Source: Siphonodentalium dalli (taxonomy: Eukaryota > Mollusca > Scaphopoda > Gadilida > Siphonodentaliidae). Taken from it: DNA of 64,000 nt. Location of the stretch: assembly GCA_032622095.1 (NCBI GenBank), contig CP136064.1, positions 173,856,310-173,920,309 on the forward strand, given 5' to 3'. Position numbers and translations under genes: made by a program. Of this stretch, positions 10,737 to 21,249 are shown one piece after another (the first letter of the stretch is position 1; every line of letters begins with the position of its first letter). The notes below the pieces were generated by a model that saw only the letters and a list, made by a program, of their open reading frames with translations, was not told the DNA's origin and ran no database searches.

Positions 10737-12783
10737 CTTTGAAAGCCATGTCCGGTACTCACTGATTATTAGTGAGACCTAACAAATTTTCTAAATGGGA
10801 TGACGTTTACAATAATCAATTTCCGAGAGAAGCAGATGACAAAACTGAGAACAATTTAAAAATCAATTGTTTCAATTCTAATAGACCAAATACAATCGTA
10901 ATATTGGAAGTGCGGCGTATACTTCCGGTTTTTGTGGTATATGTAGCTATGGCGTCAATGACACATTTTGGGCCATTGGAGTAACCCGGTGACAATTCTA
11001 TCTAATTCAGCGCATCGAAAAACCCCTCACTACCAAATTTCAGTTCAATATTTTAAAACATGTGACAATTTTTTATATAGTAAATTATCATTGTAAATTG
11101 GTGAACCCCTTAACCTCTTCGCTTCTAAATTACATTATGACATCATGTGCTGGGCTGTTGACGTTATTGCCATTTTCCAGTGGAAAAATATAACTGGAAT
11201 ACCACAAGAACCATACAACTGATTCGTTCAGAATCGTGGAACATCATACAATGTTTGAAACTTCAAAATACAGTTATTCCGATGCACCAGTCTCTGAGTT
11301 CCAGTTAATATGAATAATGGCCTACTAGTACTGCTAGTGTGCTGAAGTAGGTCTGTAGGTACTACATACCATATAGCACATGACATGCACTTTTATGTCC
11401 GTAATAGTTACGATGTCATAGCAGCAAACAGGTTTTAAAAGGTAGTTGTACAGTTTGATTAACATGATGTGTATGTTGTCAAAATCAGCGTTCCTCTATT
11501 GTTTGGCATTAAACCAATTAAGTGTATGATGGAACAGGGCATGCCCAACTTGATAGTAATCGCCCTTCAAGCAATCAGAATCGGTTTCCAATTAACGGAT
11601 CAGTACGCTGTACATGTTGACCTCTCAGAGTGTTTGAACTCTGCAAGTAACGCCCACAAAACACATAATTTTTCACCACCTATATTCAGACATCTCTACC
11701 GTATCTCCTGAATGCCTCAACATATGGAGCTGCCCGACATGTTGTTTGATCGGAGACAACCTCGGCTACGCGGCCATGGTTTACAAGTTGAATCTGCACA
11801 TATGTCGCCTGCAGATGGATGGCGCCTTTCGGGTGACATATACTGGTATATCCGCCCCCGATTGAATGAGTTAAGGACCTAAATATATCAGATTTTGTTC
11901 CTAGCATTTGCTGATTTGGGAAATAAAAAAAAATATATATTTTTCTTGCACACATGACAGGGGGGGGGGGTGTGACTATCATGACAGTACGATCTGATGA
12001 TAACCAAGGTCCAAGTAATCTGTTGAATGGCCTAATTATCTGATTATTATCGAGGCTAATGGTGTAAAGAATATAAAGAAATAACTTTTAACACATGAGA
12101 TCAATTTCAGCTTCAACAGTTACTAGCTGGTCACTTGAACGTGGAATTTGAACAAGTGTGTACATGCCCGAACAAAAATGAACATGATTTGAAATTTTGA
12201 TCTGTTGTGACTCAATCATTGTGAGTGTTGATTATCATGAATTGATGAAACGCGTACATTTCTTCAACCAAAAATACATCTAAGATGTACTAGATATATT
12301 GTATTCAGTGTAGACAGCCAATTTTTAAATATAGGAAAGTAATATAATGGCAAATAATGCGACAAAATGTTACCAGTGAATACAGGCGAACAGGTGATTA
12401 AATTTTGTAAACAAAGATTGGGTAAATGCAAAAGTTCAATGCCAAATTGGACCCGGAACGAATATGAGTCTATTTCCGGTACATACGCTTATATTGTCAG
12501 CAGTGCTCAGTGAACGTAATGTGTCCAGTTAGGTAAACTCGGCCATTTCCGCTTCGCCGGGGAAATAAGGGAAATGGGCAAGACCCGGCAAGTCGTTGAG
12601 AATGGTGTTCCCTGGCAGCAACCACGGCTGGTTAATTAGCACGTATGTGTATTGAAAACACTTCAAGTTTACACAGGGCAACATGTTGTTGAAATCCGCA
12701 TTTCACTAACTGTTGAATAAGTAAACGTAGCCGGAAGGAAGCCATGAACTGTCTTCTAGATAATTTGCGGCATAGTCATATCA
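10737..12783. other. No gene; dispersed-repeat DNA
   Basis: No domain-bearing open frame. About 10930-11720 is a copy of a repeat also present at 16555-17070. There is a poly-G run near 11961-11970. Confidence 0.6.
10930..11797. repeat. Dispersed repeat, copy 1, with internal insertion
   Basis: Bases 10945-11105 (GGCGTCAATGACACATTTTG, CGAAAAACCCCT, CCAAATTTCAGTTC) and 11455-11795 (CAGGGCATGCCC, AAGTAACGCCCACAAA, ACAAGTTGAAT) match 16560-16735 and 16740-17070 in the same order and orientation. About 330 bases at 11115-11445 separate the two halves only in this copy. Part of that extra segment resembles 57225-57325. Small open frames here are not conserved between the two copies. Confidence 0.75.
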
Positions 12784-12868
12784 TGGGGCGAGCTGGCCCG
12801 GGGCGAGCTGGCTCGGGGCGAGCTGGCCCAGGTCGACTGGGGCGAGCTGGCCCTGGGGCGAGTGGGCC
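12784..12868. repeat. GGGGCGAGCTGGCCC minisatellite
   Basis: About five imperfect units of GGGGCGAGCTGGCCC with 1-2 spacer bases. It is very GC-rich against AT-rich surroundings and lies just before the 16-bp array. Confidence 0.85.
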
Positions 12869-12909
12869 CGTTTCCATATCATGTACCTGGATTAACGTAC
12901 GGTATCCAG

Positions 12910-13047
12910 ACGATTGGGACCTTGGACGATTGGGACCTTGGACGATTGGGACCTTAAGTTGGACGATTGGGACATCGGGACGATTGGGACCTTGGACGAT
13001 TGGGACCTCGGACGATTGGGACCTTGGGTCAAGACGATTGGGACCTT
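12910..13047 (+). repeat. 16-bp minisatellite ACGATTGGGACCTTGG, left block
   Basis: About eight units of ACGATTGGGACCTTGG, some with CTCGG in place of CTTGG, interrupted by short spacers. The same unit recurs in the opposite orientation at 14004-14137, so the two blocks form an inverted pair around 0.95 kb. Confidence 0.9.
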
Positions 13048-13163
13048 ATTCAAGTTAATTTATATGTTCCTATTAAATAACTATTACATTGGGTTAGTGT
13101 TAGTAAGTATAGACTCACAGTGAGTACAGTTTATCAATGTTTACTTAACGGCAGCCTACTTAA

Positions 13164-13748
13164 AGGGGTACTGTACGCCATTTGCATTAAATTTCCGGTG
13201 ACAACAACGATCTAATATCGATAATATATAGAAACATAAGTAATTTGAGTCGAAGATGTATTCTGTAAACGCTCAGGTTAATATGCTATCTTAAAATTTA
13301 ATAATTTAAAAGTTAATAATTTGATATAAATTGAATTTATGACAGGAGCCATAAAATGGCGTCAATTAAATTACGAATTTCCGTAATCAAAATGAAGTAA
13401 TTGAGGGATACTGGATGTTAAACCGATCGGACACACGATTGCTTAAAATATTATAATGATACGGGGAGAACACTCAAGTCACTCACTGACTAGCGACGAT
13501 ACAATAACTTAAATGATTATATGGGACTATAGTATGCATATAATATAACTTTTATTTGATTCATTTGGTTGAAAACTTTACAAAAATTACTCGACAACGA
13601 CAATTTGTATTTTTGCATTCCGGTAAATTTGTCATCCGTAACATGACTTCGTACTCAACAGACTTTCAAATAATGGAAAAATTGTTACCTTATTCTCCGA
13701 CTCGGAGACTATAGAAACCAACAACAACATTTGGCGTACAGTACCCCT
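13164..13748. mobile_element. TTAA-flanked MITE (piggyBac/Kolobok-like)
   Basis: Left terminus AGGGGTACTGTACGCCA, right terminus its near-complement TGGCGTACAGTACCCCT. TTAA is present on both sides (13160-13163 and 13749-13752). The 585-bp AT-rich interior codes for nothing recognisable. TTAA target choice is typical of piggyBac and Kolobok elements; the superfamily cannot be settled from the ends alone. Confidence 0.85.
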
Positions 13749-14003
13749 TTAAAAGTAGGTGCCGGTCGTGTTGTTATTGCTAAAAGGGATCACCGCTGAT
13801 TAATCGTCACCTTCTTAACAGTGATCAATGAGTTGGAATGAGTAGGTATCAAGTATTCGTTTGTGTTACCGAAGCTCTGTAAAAACAAGAACAGCTATAT
13901 AAGATTTCCAGATCTGAAATTATGGCATATCAAACATGTCAAACTAATATATTATATACCGTACTTATAATTTCTTATATATAACTGAAGAAATCAATTA
14001 CTC

Positions 14004-14137
14004 AAGGTCCCAATCGTCCTGACTCAAGGTCCCAATCGTCCGAGGTCCCAATCGTCCAAGGTCCCAATCGTCCGAGGTCCCAATCGTCCAAGGTCCCAAT
14101 CGTCCGAGGTCCCAATCGTCCAAGGTCCCAATCGTCT
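14004..14137 (-). repeat. 16-bp minisatellite, right block (inverted)
   Basis: About eight units of CCAATCGTCCAAGGTC, the reverse complement of the block at 12910-13047, with the same CTTGG/CTCGG variation. Paired with the left block it could fold into a large stem-loop with the TTAA MITE in the loop. Confidence 0.9.
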
Positions 14138-15120
14138 GACAGTCATATTTAGATACGAGCTGTCTCCAATCAGTAATCTGGAATCAATAATTCCTTGATC
14201 AACCTCTACAAGTTTCAGTCTGCACGAACCCCATCTCGATCTCATTTATCATGTCTTCCCTCTCGACAGATAAGAGTTCAACGGACGGACAGAATGAAAT
14301 GGCACACCATTTCCAAAAATTTCCTTGTTATACCGCATTCACAGCTTGTGGTGGTATCCTTAATAAACTTCCCGATGTGGCCTTTCAAGCTGGAGTGGCC
14401 TGATTACAATCTGTTCAACATGGGGTAGGAGTGGTGGAGTCCCAAAACCTCCAACTTTGTTCAAAATTGTTAAAGATGCATAATCCGATTAAGCGCCTCT
14501 CAGTTACTATTTATTTTGATTCGGGGGTAAAAAATATTTGATTGGAGTCGAGGAACCCACGTAGGCCTACCTATCAAAGCTCAGAGTTATTATTATATCG
14601 ATTTTTGAAATCTATTAGTTTTCACTACCGATAATTATAGTGGCCCAGTAAACAGTGGACGAGCCGACTGTCTCGGACCAAATTACGGATGAAGATGGAT
14701 AACTCTAAAATAAAGAGGCTTTCCGTTGATAATAAGGCCATATTTCGGCGAACAACATGTTGATAAATAACACGTTTCGGGCAATTTTATACTATAGTTG
14801 ACAGTGGTTACAATTATTTTTGGGCAAATAATCCATTCTGATAACTGAAGCGGCATTTCTAAAAAATGTTGTTGTTGTTGTTGTCGGAATCTGATTATAT
14901 GGGGACCATCGAATCGGATTGAGTATCTTTAATAATTTGAAAGTCCACGCCTAACAATATAAATTTGAATTTCAGACCACCATACCGATAATTCCGATAA
15001 TTCTATTTTCTTTGATTTGATTGTTGTTTTGTTATGTTTTTTTGTTTTTTGTTTTTATCAAAAGTCGATATTTTCAGGTGAAGGACTGCATTCAGTCAAA
15101 TTTTTGGACTAAAATTTCCA

Positions 15121-15230
15121 ATAAGCGCAATAAGAAAATAAGCGCAATAAGAATATTCCTTATTGTGCTTCTAAAAGCGCAATTAGATCTTCCCTTATTG
15201 CGCTTAAGTGCAATAAGGGATTCCTTATTT
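15121..15230. repeat. Cluster of GCGCAATAAGG inverted units
   Basis: AAGCGCAATAAG occurs twice in one orientation, then CCTTATTG.GCTT twice in the other, then GTGCAATAAGG once more, all within 110 bases. The set can form alternative hairpins. The origin is unknown. Confidence 0.7.
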
Positions 15231-15906
15231 ATTAAATGTCAATTTGGCTTCCCATCAATCCTCCTGTTAATATCTTATCCCGAAGCCAGTAATCACTGGT
15301 AATTTGATAATCCTCTTATTTTCCGGATCAGATAAGAAATCCCGTAATCATAGTCAAACTTCATCTCTTAAGTGGTTGTATTACTAAGAAAACAAACCTA
15401 TTAAATTAGATTAGATTTATTTTGATAGTTCAGGTTATACATGTGTACATGGATACATACCATGGGTATGTTTACAAGTTGAATCAATATAATACACAAC
15501 AGTATATATATATCGGTGGTTCTCCCTTAAACGAGCAAATTGATGTCTCGTGTACAATTGTTCCATAAAAATATGATTGTGCCACAAACAAGACCTATTG
15601 TGGCGTTCCATTTCACTGAGGAGCATGTGGCACAACGTTATGATATAACAGTATTGTAACATATCAACACATGCCTTTAGTTACATGGTCAAAACAACGA
15701 GAAAACACGAAAATAGCACTGTCTCGTCGCCTAACTGCGAAATTTCATTTTATTCATATAAAAGTTATCTTACCTCTAATTGACAAACAACGTGCACTGT
15801 TATGTTATTTCTTGGACTCTTTATCTATGAATATCATTTATGATGCACGTTTTTCGTGGTTTGATGTAAATATTGACTCTGAAACATCGAAAATCGCCTG
15901 TCTCGA

Positions 15907-16290
15907 GAAATGTCCACACCGCGACATTATTTACAATATAGGCCATCCCGGTTCCATTTTAACTAAGGGCAACAACCTACCATACGGATAAGAAAGTTTT
16001 GCCTTTTGACAATTTGTATTGAAGATTTTGGGCAATATAAAGAATCAAAACACATGAAAAATGAGACGAAAATAAGTGTACCCTCCAGCGAACCTTAATT
16101 AATGTCCACACCGCGACGCTATAAAAGGAACTAGAAAATATGTCGGGAGACTACCAAAATTGCTCAAATAGTAAACATGGGGTGAAGAATCGTGAATAAA
16201 AACGAATGGACGCCTGACATAAACAGAAATTGAAAAAAAATGAAGAAAATATCAAAATTGTCCACACCGCGACATGTCCACACCGCGACG
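15907..16290 (+). repeat. Four copies of GTCCACACCGCGAC
   Basis: The identical 14-mer GTCCACACCGCGAC appears near 15912, 16103, 16260 and 16275, all in one orientation; the last two are adjacent. It is preceded by T and followed by A or G. The word is GC-rich within AT-rich DNA, which makes four identical copies in under 400 bases unlikely by chance. A protein-binding cluster or a minisatellite remnant are both possible. Confidence 0.75.
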
Positions 16291-16554
16291 CAGAATAACG
16301 TTACAGCCAGCCACAGACACATTTCACGCTTAGCATATTTGGGTGGTTCTGTTGTAAAAGGGTCAACACGATGTACATACACATATAGTTGTTATTGGAT
16401 CGGTGGGGGGGGGGGGGTGGGGGGCTGTGAGTGAGTGGGGGGGGGGGGGTGTAATCAGAGAGAAGCAAATGACAATTTGAAAATCAATTGTTTCGGTACT
16501 TTTCAACAATCGTTCTGCCTGTGGGACGATTTCCGGCTCGTGTGCTATAGCAAA

Positions 16555-17070
16555 TTAAGGCGTCAATGACACATTTTGGGCCATCGGAATATCTCACTGA
16601 CAATTCTATCTGATTGAGCTCATCGAAAAACCCCTAAATACCAAATTTCAGTTCGATATCTTGAAACATGTAAGAGAAATCCATCGACATAGTTTTCTAT
16701 TGTAAATTCTCTTTGCAATTTGGCGAACCTTTTGAGGAACAGAGTTTGATTGACGTATGTTCACGTTATCTACATCAGAGTTCCTCGGTCGTTTGGCGTC
16801 AAACCAAGTGTACGATGGATCAGGGCATGCCCGACTTGATAGGAATACCCCTTTATGTGATCAAAATCTGTTTCCAATTATCAGATATGTACGTGTATAC
16901 GTTGACCTCTTAGAGAGTTTGAACTCTTAAGTAACGCCCACAAAGCACATCAATTTCCACCACGTATATTCAAAATTATGGCTGTATCTCATAGACGTCT
17001 CAACGTGCGAAGCTGTGCGATACGTCGTTTGGACGGATACATCATCGGCTACTCCATGATGTACAAGTTG
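16555..17070. repeat. Dispersed repeat, copy 2
   Basis: Uninterrupted copy of the repeat at 10930-11797, same orientation, about 80 percent alike by eye. Shared words include GGCGTCAATGACACATTTTG, ATCGAAAAACCCCT, CAGGGCATGCCC and AAGTAACGCCCACAAA. No conserved reading frame. Confidence 0.75.
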
Positions 17071-17811
17071 AATATATAATCATAACGATAATTCAACTAT
17101 TAAAGGGCACATGTCAACAAAGTGGCTCAATTTTGTTTGGTTTCCATTAATCATGATATTCGAATTAAACACAAGTTTTGGAGAAAGAGCGAATTTGACA
17201 ATGACGTCGCCCTGATTCAACCCAAAAACGTCATTGGCACATGCTGTAATGAACGACATTGATTGACCTTGACCGTGCCCTATAATTTTGCCAAATGTCA
17301 TTATTGTGGTCACCAATATCTGTGCTACATACTCACATAAAATTCATCAGCATGTGACATATTTAATTTTTTCAGAATTCTATGGACGAATATGTTCATT
17401 TAAGGGAGAATCACCCATATATTATAATTATAATAGTTTATATTAAATATAGATATGTTATATGTTGGGCTCTGATGAGTCAGTCAGTTAGAGTTCAGAC
17501 TGTAAATAATTGATATATAAGAGAATATATCAATTTTCTCAAGAATTAATTCATTTTATTTTCTAGAGGTTGCCGTCAGAATATAAGGTAAATTATGTGG
17601 CAGAAATCTGTATAAAAATAGAAATACTCATGTGACCTGAGACCATCAGGGATAACGCAAAAAGTTCTCTAAATGAGAACTTAATTCCATTGCGGTCCCT
17701 GGTGGCTTTCGGCACATGGGCAGTGAGTGAAGTTCGAAACTTCGGAGCACAATGTATAAAAGTATTTAAAATATAAATAAAATAAAATAAAAGCGATTTC
17801 AGAACGAGACT

Positions 17812-18064
17812 TATATGAGGCCCCCACCCCCCCCCCCCCATGGAATACGGAATACCACTTAACACAGATGGTGGAATACGGAATACCAGTTAACAGCCAT
17901 ATGGAATACATAAAGATAAATGAAAATTCCATTTTTTGGAAGGTCGGCGTACGAATACCTGTATTTTTGGAATACCGAATACCTCCTAACAGGGCCGGAA
18001 CACGGCGTACCGCATAACAGGGCATGGAATACGGCGTACGGAAAGAGGGGGTGGGGGCCTCTTA
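17812..18064. repeat. TIR-flanked block of GGAATACGGAATACC repeats
   Basis: ATGAGGCCCCCACCCCC at the left and GGGGGTGGGGGCCTCTTAT at the right are inverted copies. Between them are direct repeats of GGAATACGGAATACC followed by TTAACA or TAACAG at about 17842, 17874, 17970 and 18026. The size of about 250 bp and the termini suggest a small MITE whose interior is a minisatellite. Confidence 0.65.
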
Positions 18065-18459
18065 TATGGAGAGGAAAAGTTGATAAAATAAGTCAATACA
18101 CAAGTATCAGGTTTGGGAATCAGTCAACCAAGCATGTACTGTGGCATTACTACGGGGACCTACGCGAATTTATTAAATCTACGCCGGGACTTACGCAAAT
18201 GTCGGGACCTACTGCATAACTCGTCAGTTCTTTTAGTGTATCCCATCCGGAATTCGTTACAAATTCTCGGTCCGCGTCCAAATTGACCCATGATATTTTT
18301 TAGTTTCTGAACACTCACGTGCTGATCACATGACATTTAACATGGAGAATGAAGACTTAGAATGTTTTTATGTGGATTGATTGTAATGTTAACCAACTTA
18401 ACCATGTTATGTGGTGGTTATATTTCATTGTTCCCGTCATAATATCTAACGGCTGAACG

Positions 18460-18579
18460 ATGAGTGAGCGACAACCGCTGTTATCAGATGACGAAACAGG
18501 AGAGCGCCCTCAATCACCGGCCACGATTGAAGTGGAAGAAATAACAAATTCTGTCTCGACCAGCGAACCGAAGAATGGG
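18460..18579 (+). CDS. SLC2A: Putative first coding exon of the GLUT gene (N-terminal dileucine motif)
   Basis: ATG at 18460 opens 40 codons: MSERQPLLSDDETGERPQ and a further Ser/Thr/Glu-rich stretch ending SEPKNG, followed by a GTGCGT donor at 18580. The exon ends in phase 0, which matches the phase-0 acceptor of the sure GLUT exon at 38428; class I transporters also break just before their conserved K-x-T-G segment. ERQPLL fits the acidic dileucine sorting signal [DE]xxxL[LI], known from the N-termini of GLUT8 and GLUT12 but unusual for class I members. The link to exon 2 spans about 19.8 kb of transposon-filled intron and is inferred; another cytosolic N-terminus with a PLL motif could look the same. 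The open frame reads on to a stop at 18604 if unspliced. Confidence 0.5.
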
Positions 18580-20534
18580 GTGCGTTCCTCATTAGACATA
18601 CTATAGTAACCATCTTACCATTACCATGCGTTCACAACACATACCACAGGGGCTTGTTGATAAAATGAGTACAATATAAATAAAAAAATATGTATATTTA
18701 AACCGAGTGTGCCACTTTTAAGACTGTACGTATTACTATCAGGCCAAAACAAATTGAATGTGTGTTTCCCGTAACGAGCCCAAAAAAAATAGGGGCGGGC
18801 GATAGGCTTTTCATTTTATTTTATTTTTTCATTTTATTTTTTTATGGTCTCGTGTGGGCCATGCCTAACCACCATCAAACACCATACAATGACCCAGAGC
18901 AACCAACAAATTGGTGATAAAACTGATATATTGAGGGGAAACATATAAAACAGATTTCTATTATCTTTAAAATGCGGGGTTTTTTGCCACACTCCCACAA
19001 CATTCATGAATTATGCACATGGGAATCGACCCATGTGCGACCGCTATCGTTGAAAAGAACTTCCGGTATAGTGTCCGGTCGTAATTTGACTTTCCGTTTG
19101 AAGAGTGACGATGTGGTAGAGCCCGAAGCCGCCATCGCACGCCGCCGCCAACCATATTGGCCACAAGCCGCCGCCAGCCATATTATCTCTAACGCCAGCC
19201 ACATTTAAAAATCTACACCGCCGGAATTGTAAAATGGCTGAGCCGTGTGCATGGGCTTATATGTCAAGCACAACTGTTCTGTGAATCGCAAAGAACTAAA
19301 CCGCATTGCCTACCCAGATAGCCACCCGACGTCGGCCCAACGTCGGCCCAACGATGGCCCGACGTTGGCTGCCGATGTCGGCCCGACGGTTGGCGTGGCT
19401 ATCGGCTATGACTTCGGTCCGACGTCGGCATATGGTTGGCAGTCGACGTCATGCCGACCACCATCGGTTCGATGTCATTTGCCATCGTCGGCCCGCCTGA
19501 CGGCGTGGCTGTCGGCTATGACGTCGGCCCGACATCGGCAGCCGACGTTGACAAATGGTTGGCAGCCGACGCCATGCCGACCACAGTCGGCACGAAGGCT
19601 TTTCGTGGTCTTGATCATGCCATGCATGAATATCTACTAAATAGCTATGGCACGGGCATAGATATGGAGTAAATAATTGTGGCGTGATCCAGTTCGTGGT
19701 CATGTGAACTACTGAGCTCTATATACTATAATTGCAAACTAAACTAACAAGACTAAAACGATTGCAATTCTCTGTGAATTTCCGGTTAACCAAGAAGTCA
19801 CAAAACAAATTTTGAAATGGTTATAAATGCCAGAAGAAAAATGGCTAATTGTCAATGTTTAATCGTGTTGATATAATTATACATTACAAATCAAACAAAG
19901 CTACTGATATTGATAGGGATAATTCAAGTGAAAAATTATAGGATTGCGTATATACGACCCAGACCGCAAATCGCTGCCAACAATTTTTAATGTTAAAAAT
20001 CAACACAAAAACACGTATAACGGTATTTATTATGTATATACTTATAGTGGATCGATCAGTAGTGTTAAATATTTACACAATTGTGTCCGAAATGGTGCTT
20101 AACTTGTCTCTAATAAATCAGCCCGCACGTATATAGTTCTCTGTGAAATTCGTCAGACTTGCTTTAGACATAATGTCTGGAATTTTAAATTTTAAATTTT
20201 ATATCCCAGTGTTTCATGTACTAAGATGTTTCCGGCCTAATCTTCTTGGGTTCGATTGCCTGAAGGTCCAAAACTCTGTACCACGAAGCTCCAATACTCC
20301 GAAATTCCGATAAACTTTCCAGTTCACATCATATATATCTACGCATATATAGTCCGACCGAGAGTTCAGTCTGCATGGTGGGATTTTTCACATGCATGTA
20401 GGGACTCTGGATTCACACCTCATGTCACATATGTATACACGTGTAATGTGATATATACTCCTCTTCAGGGAACAACGTACAGAATGATAAACAGCATGCA
20501 GCACACGGAAATCTTCCACATGTATCGTGAACGA

Positions 20535-20725
20535 TTCCTAGATCATCGCAATCTGGGCTAGATTAGGTTGTTACGATTTGAACCCCGATATATGCGAAAA
20601 TCGGGACCGATTTTCAAGGTTGATCCGAGTTGAGGGACATCTCAATGTGCCATTCCGATCGATACATAGCCATTTCGATAAGAAATGAGAATTTGTTCAC
20701 ACTCACTGAAGCAAGCGCATTTGAA
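20535..20725. repeat. Dispersed repeat, inverted relative to 36195-36410
   Basis: Contains GATCATCGCAATCTGGGCTAG, TTGAGGGACATCTCAATG and GATCGATACATAGCCATTTC; the reverse complements appear, with small changes, at 36195-36410. No coding capacity. Confidence 0.75.
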
Positions 20726-21034
20726 GCAATGATTAACACTCATATACACTGGGTCCGTGTCTCCATTTAATTATCTGATACATGTATCTTGCTTCTAACA
20801 TACAATTAATTTGTCACCATCATGCAGCAAGTTTTAAGACGACCGACATTGCTCCCTTGAGACAACCATTTACAACTATGTCCCATGCACACACCAACAT
20901 CTCCATTCACAGGCGTTATACATGTATGCTGTTATTACCATATCCAACAGTGGTCCTGTAAAGATATAGAGGGAAATACTAAACACACTTGCACACTTGA
21001 AAGTACCTGATGGACCCCAATGCTGGCCAACATA

Positions 21035-21249
21035 CAGTAATGCCCTAATTATTCGACTCCTTTAACCACAGCAGAATTATGGGTAACTTTTCTGGATTTA
21101 GTCGGAAATATGGCTTGTTGCCATTTATCGGAAAGCTCTCGGGGAGAGCTTTCCTATGAATGGCAACCAGCCATATTTCCGACTAAATCCTGAAAAGTTA
21201 CCCATAATTCTGCTGTGGTTAAAGGAGTCGATTAATTAGGGCCTTACTG
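21035..21249. mobile_element. Palindromic Tc1/mariner-type MITE, copy 1
   Basis: Flanked by TA on both sides, it starts CAGTAATGCCCTAA and ends in its near-complement. Both arms carry CCACAGCAGAATTATGGGTAA and GGAAATATGGCTTGTTGCCAT, meeting at a loop around AGCTCTCGGGGAGAGCTTTC. Because the whole 215 bp is one long palindrome, it is a good hairpin-RNA source if transcribed. Related copies lie in the GLUT introns at 54092-56652. Confidence 0.9.

Larger units (their letters stand above)
14138..18459. other. No gene; AT-rich DNA with short repeat clusters
   Basis: Contains the repeat features listed at 15121-15230, 15907-16290, 16555-17070 and 17812-18064. Poly-G runs occur near 16405-16440. 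The longest open frame (15671-15991, + strand) has no family I recognise and overlaps one of the GTCCACACCGCGAC repeats. Confidence 0.55.

Noticed and set aside
12910-14137. 16-bp repeats considered as a CRISPR array
   Set aside because: Units are contiguous without unique spacers, and the genome is eukaryotic.
15671-15991. 106-codon + strand frame as a gene
   Set aside because: No domain, no splice context, and it overlaps a GTCCACACCGCGAC repeat.
19245-19672. Overlapping open frames of up to 131 codons near the GTCGGC block
   Set aside because: All frames are open because the repeat unit lacks stops; the peptides are just translated CGTCGGCCC repeats.
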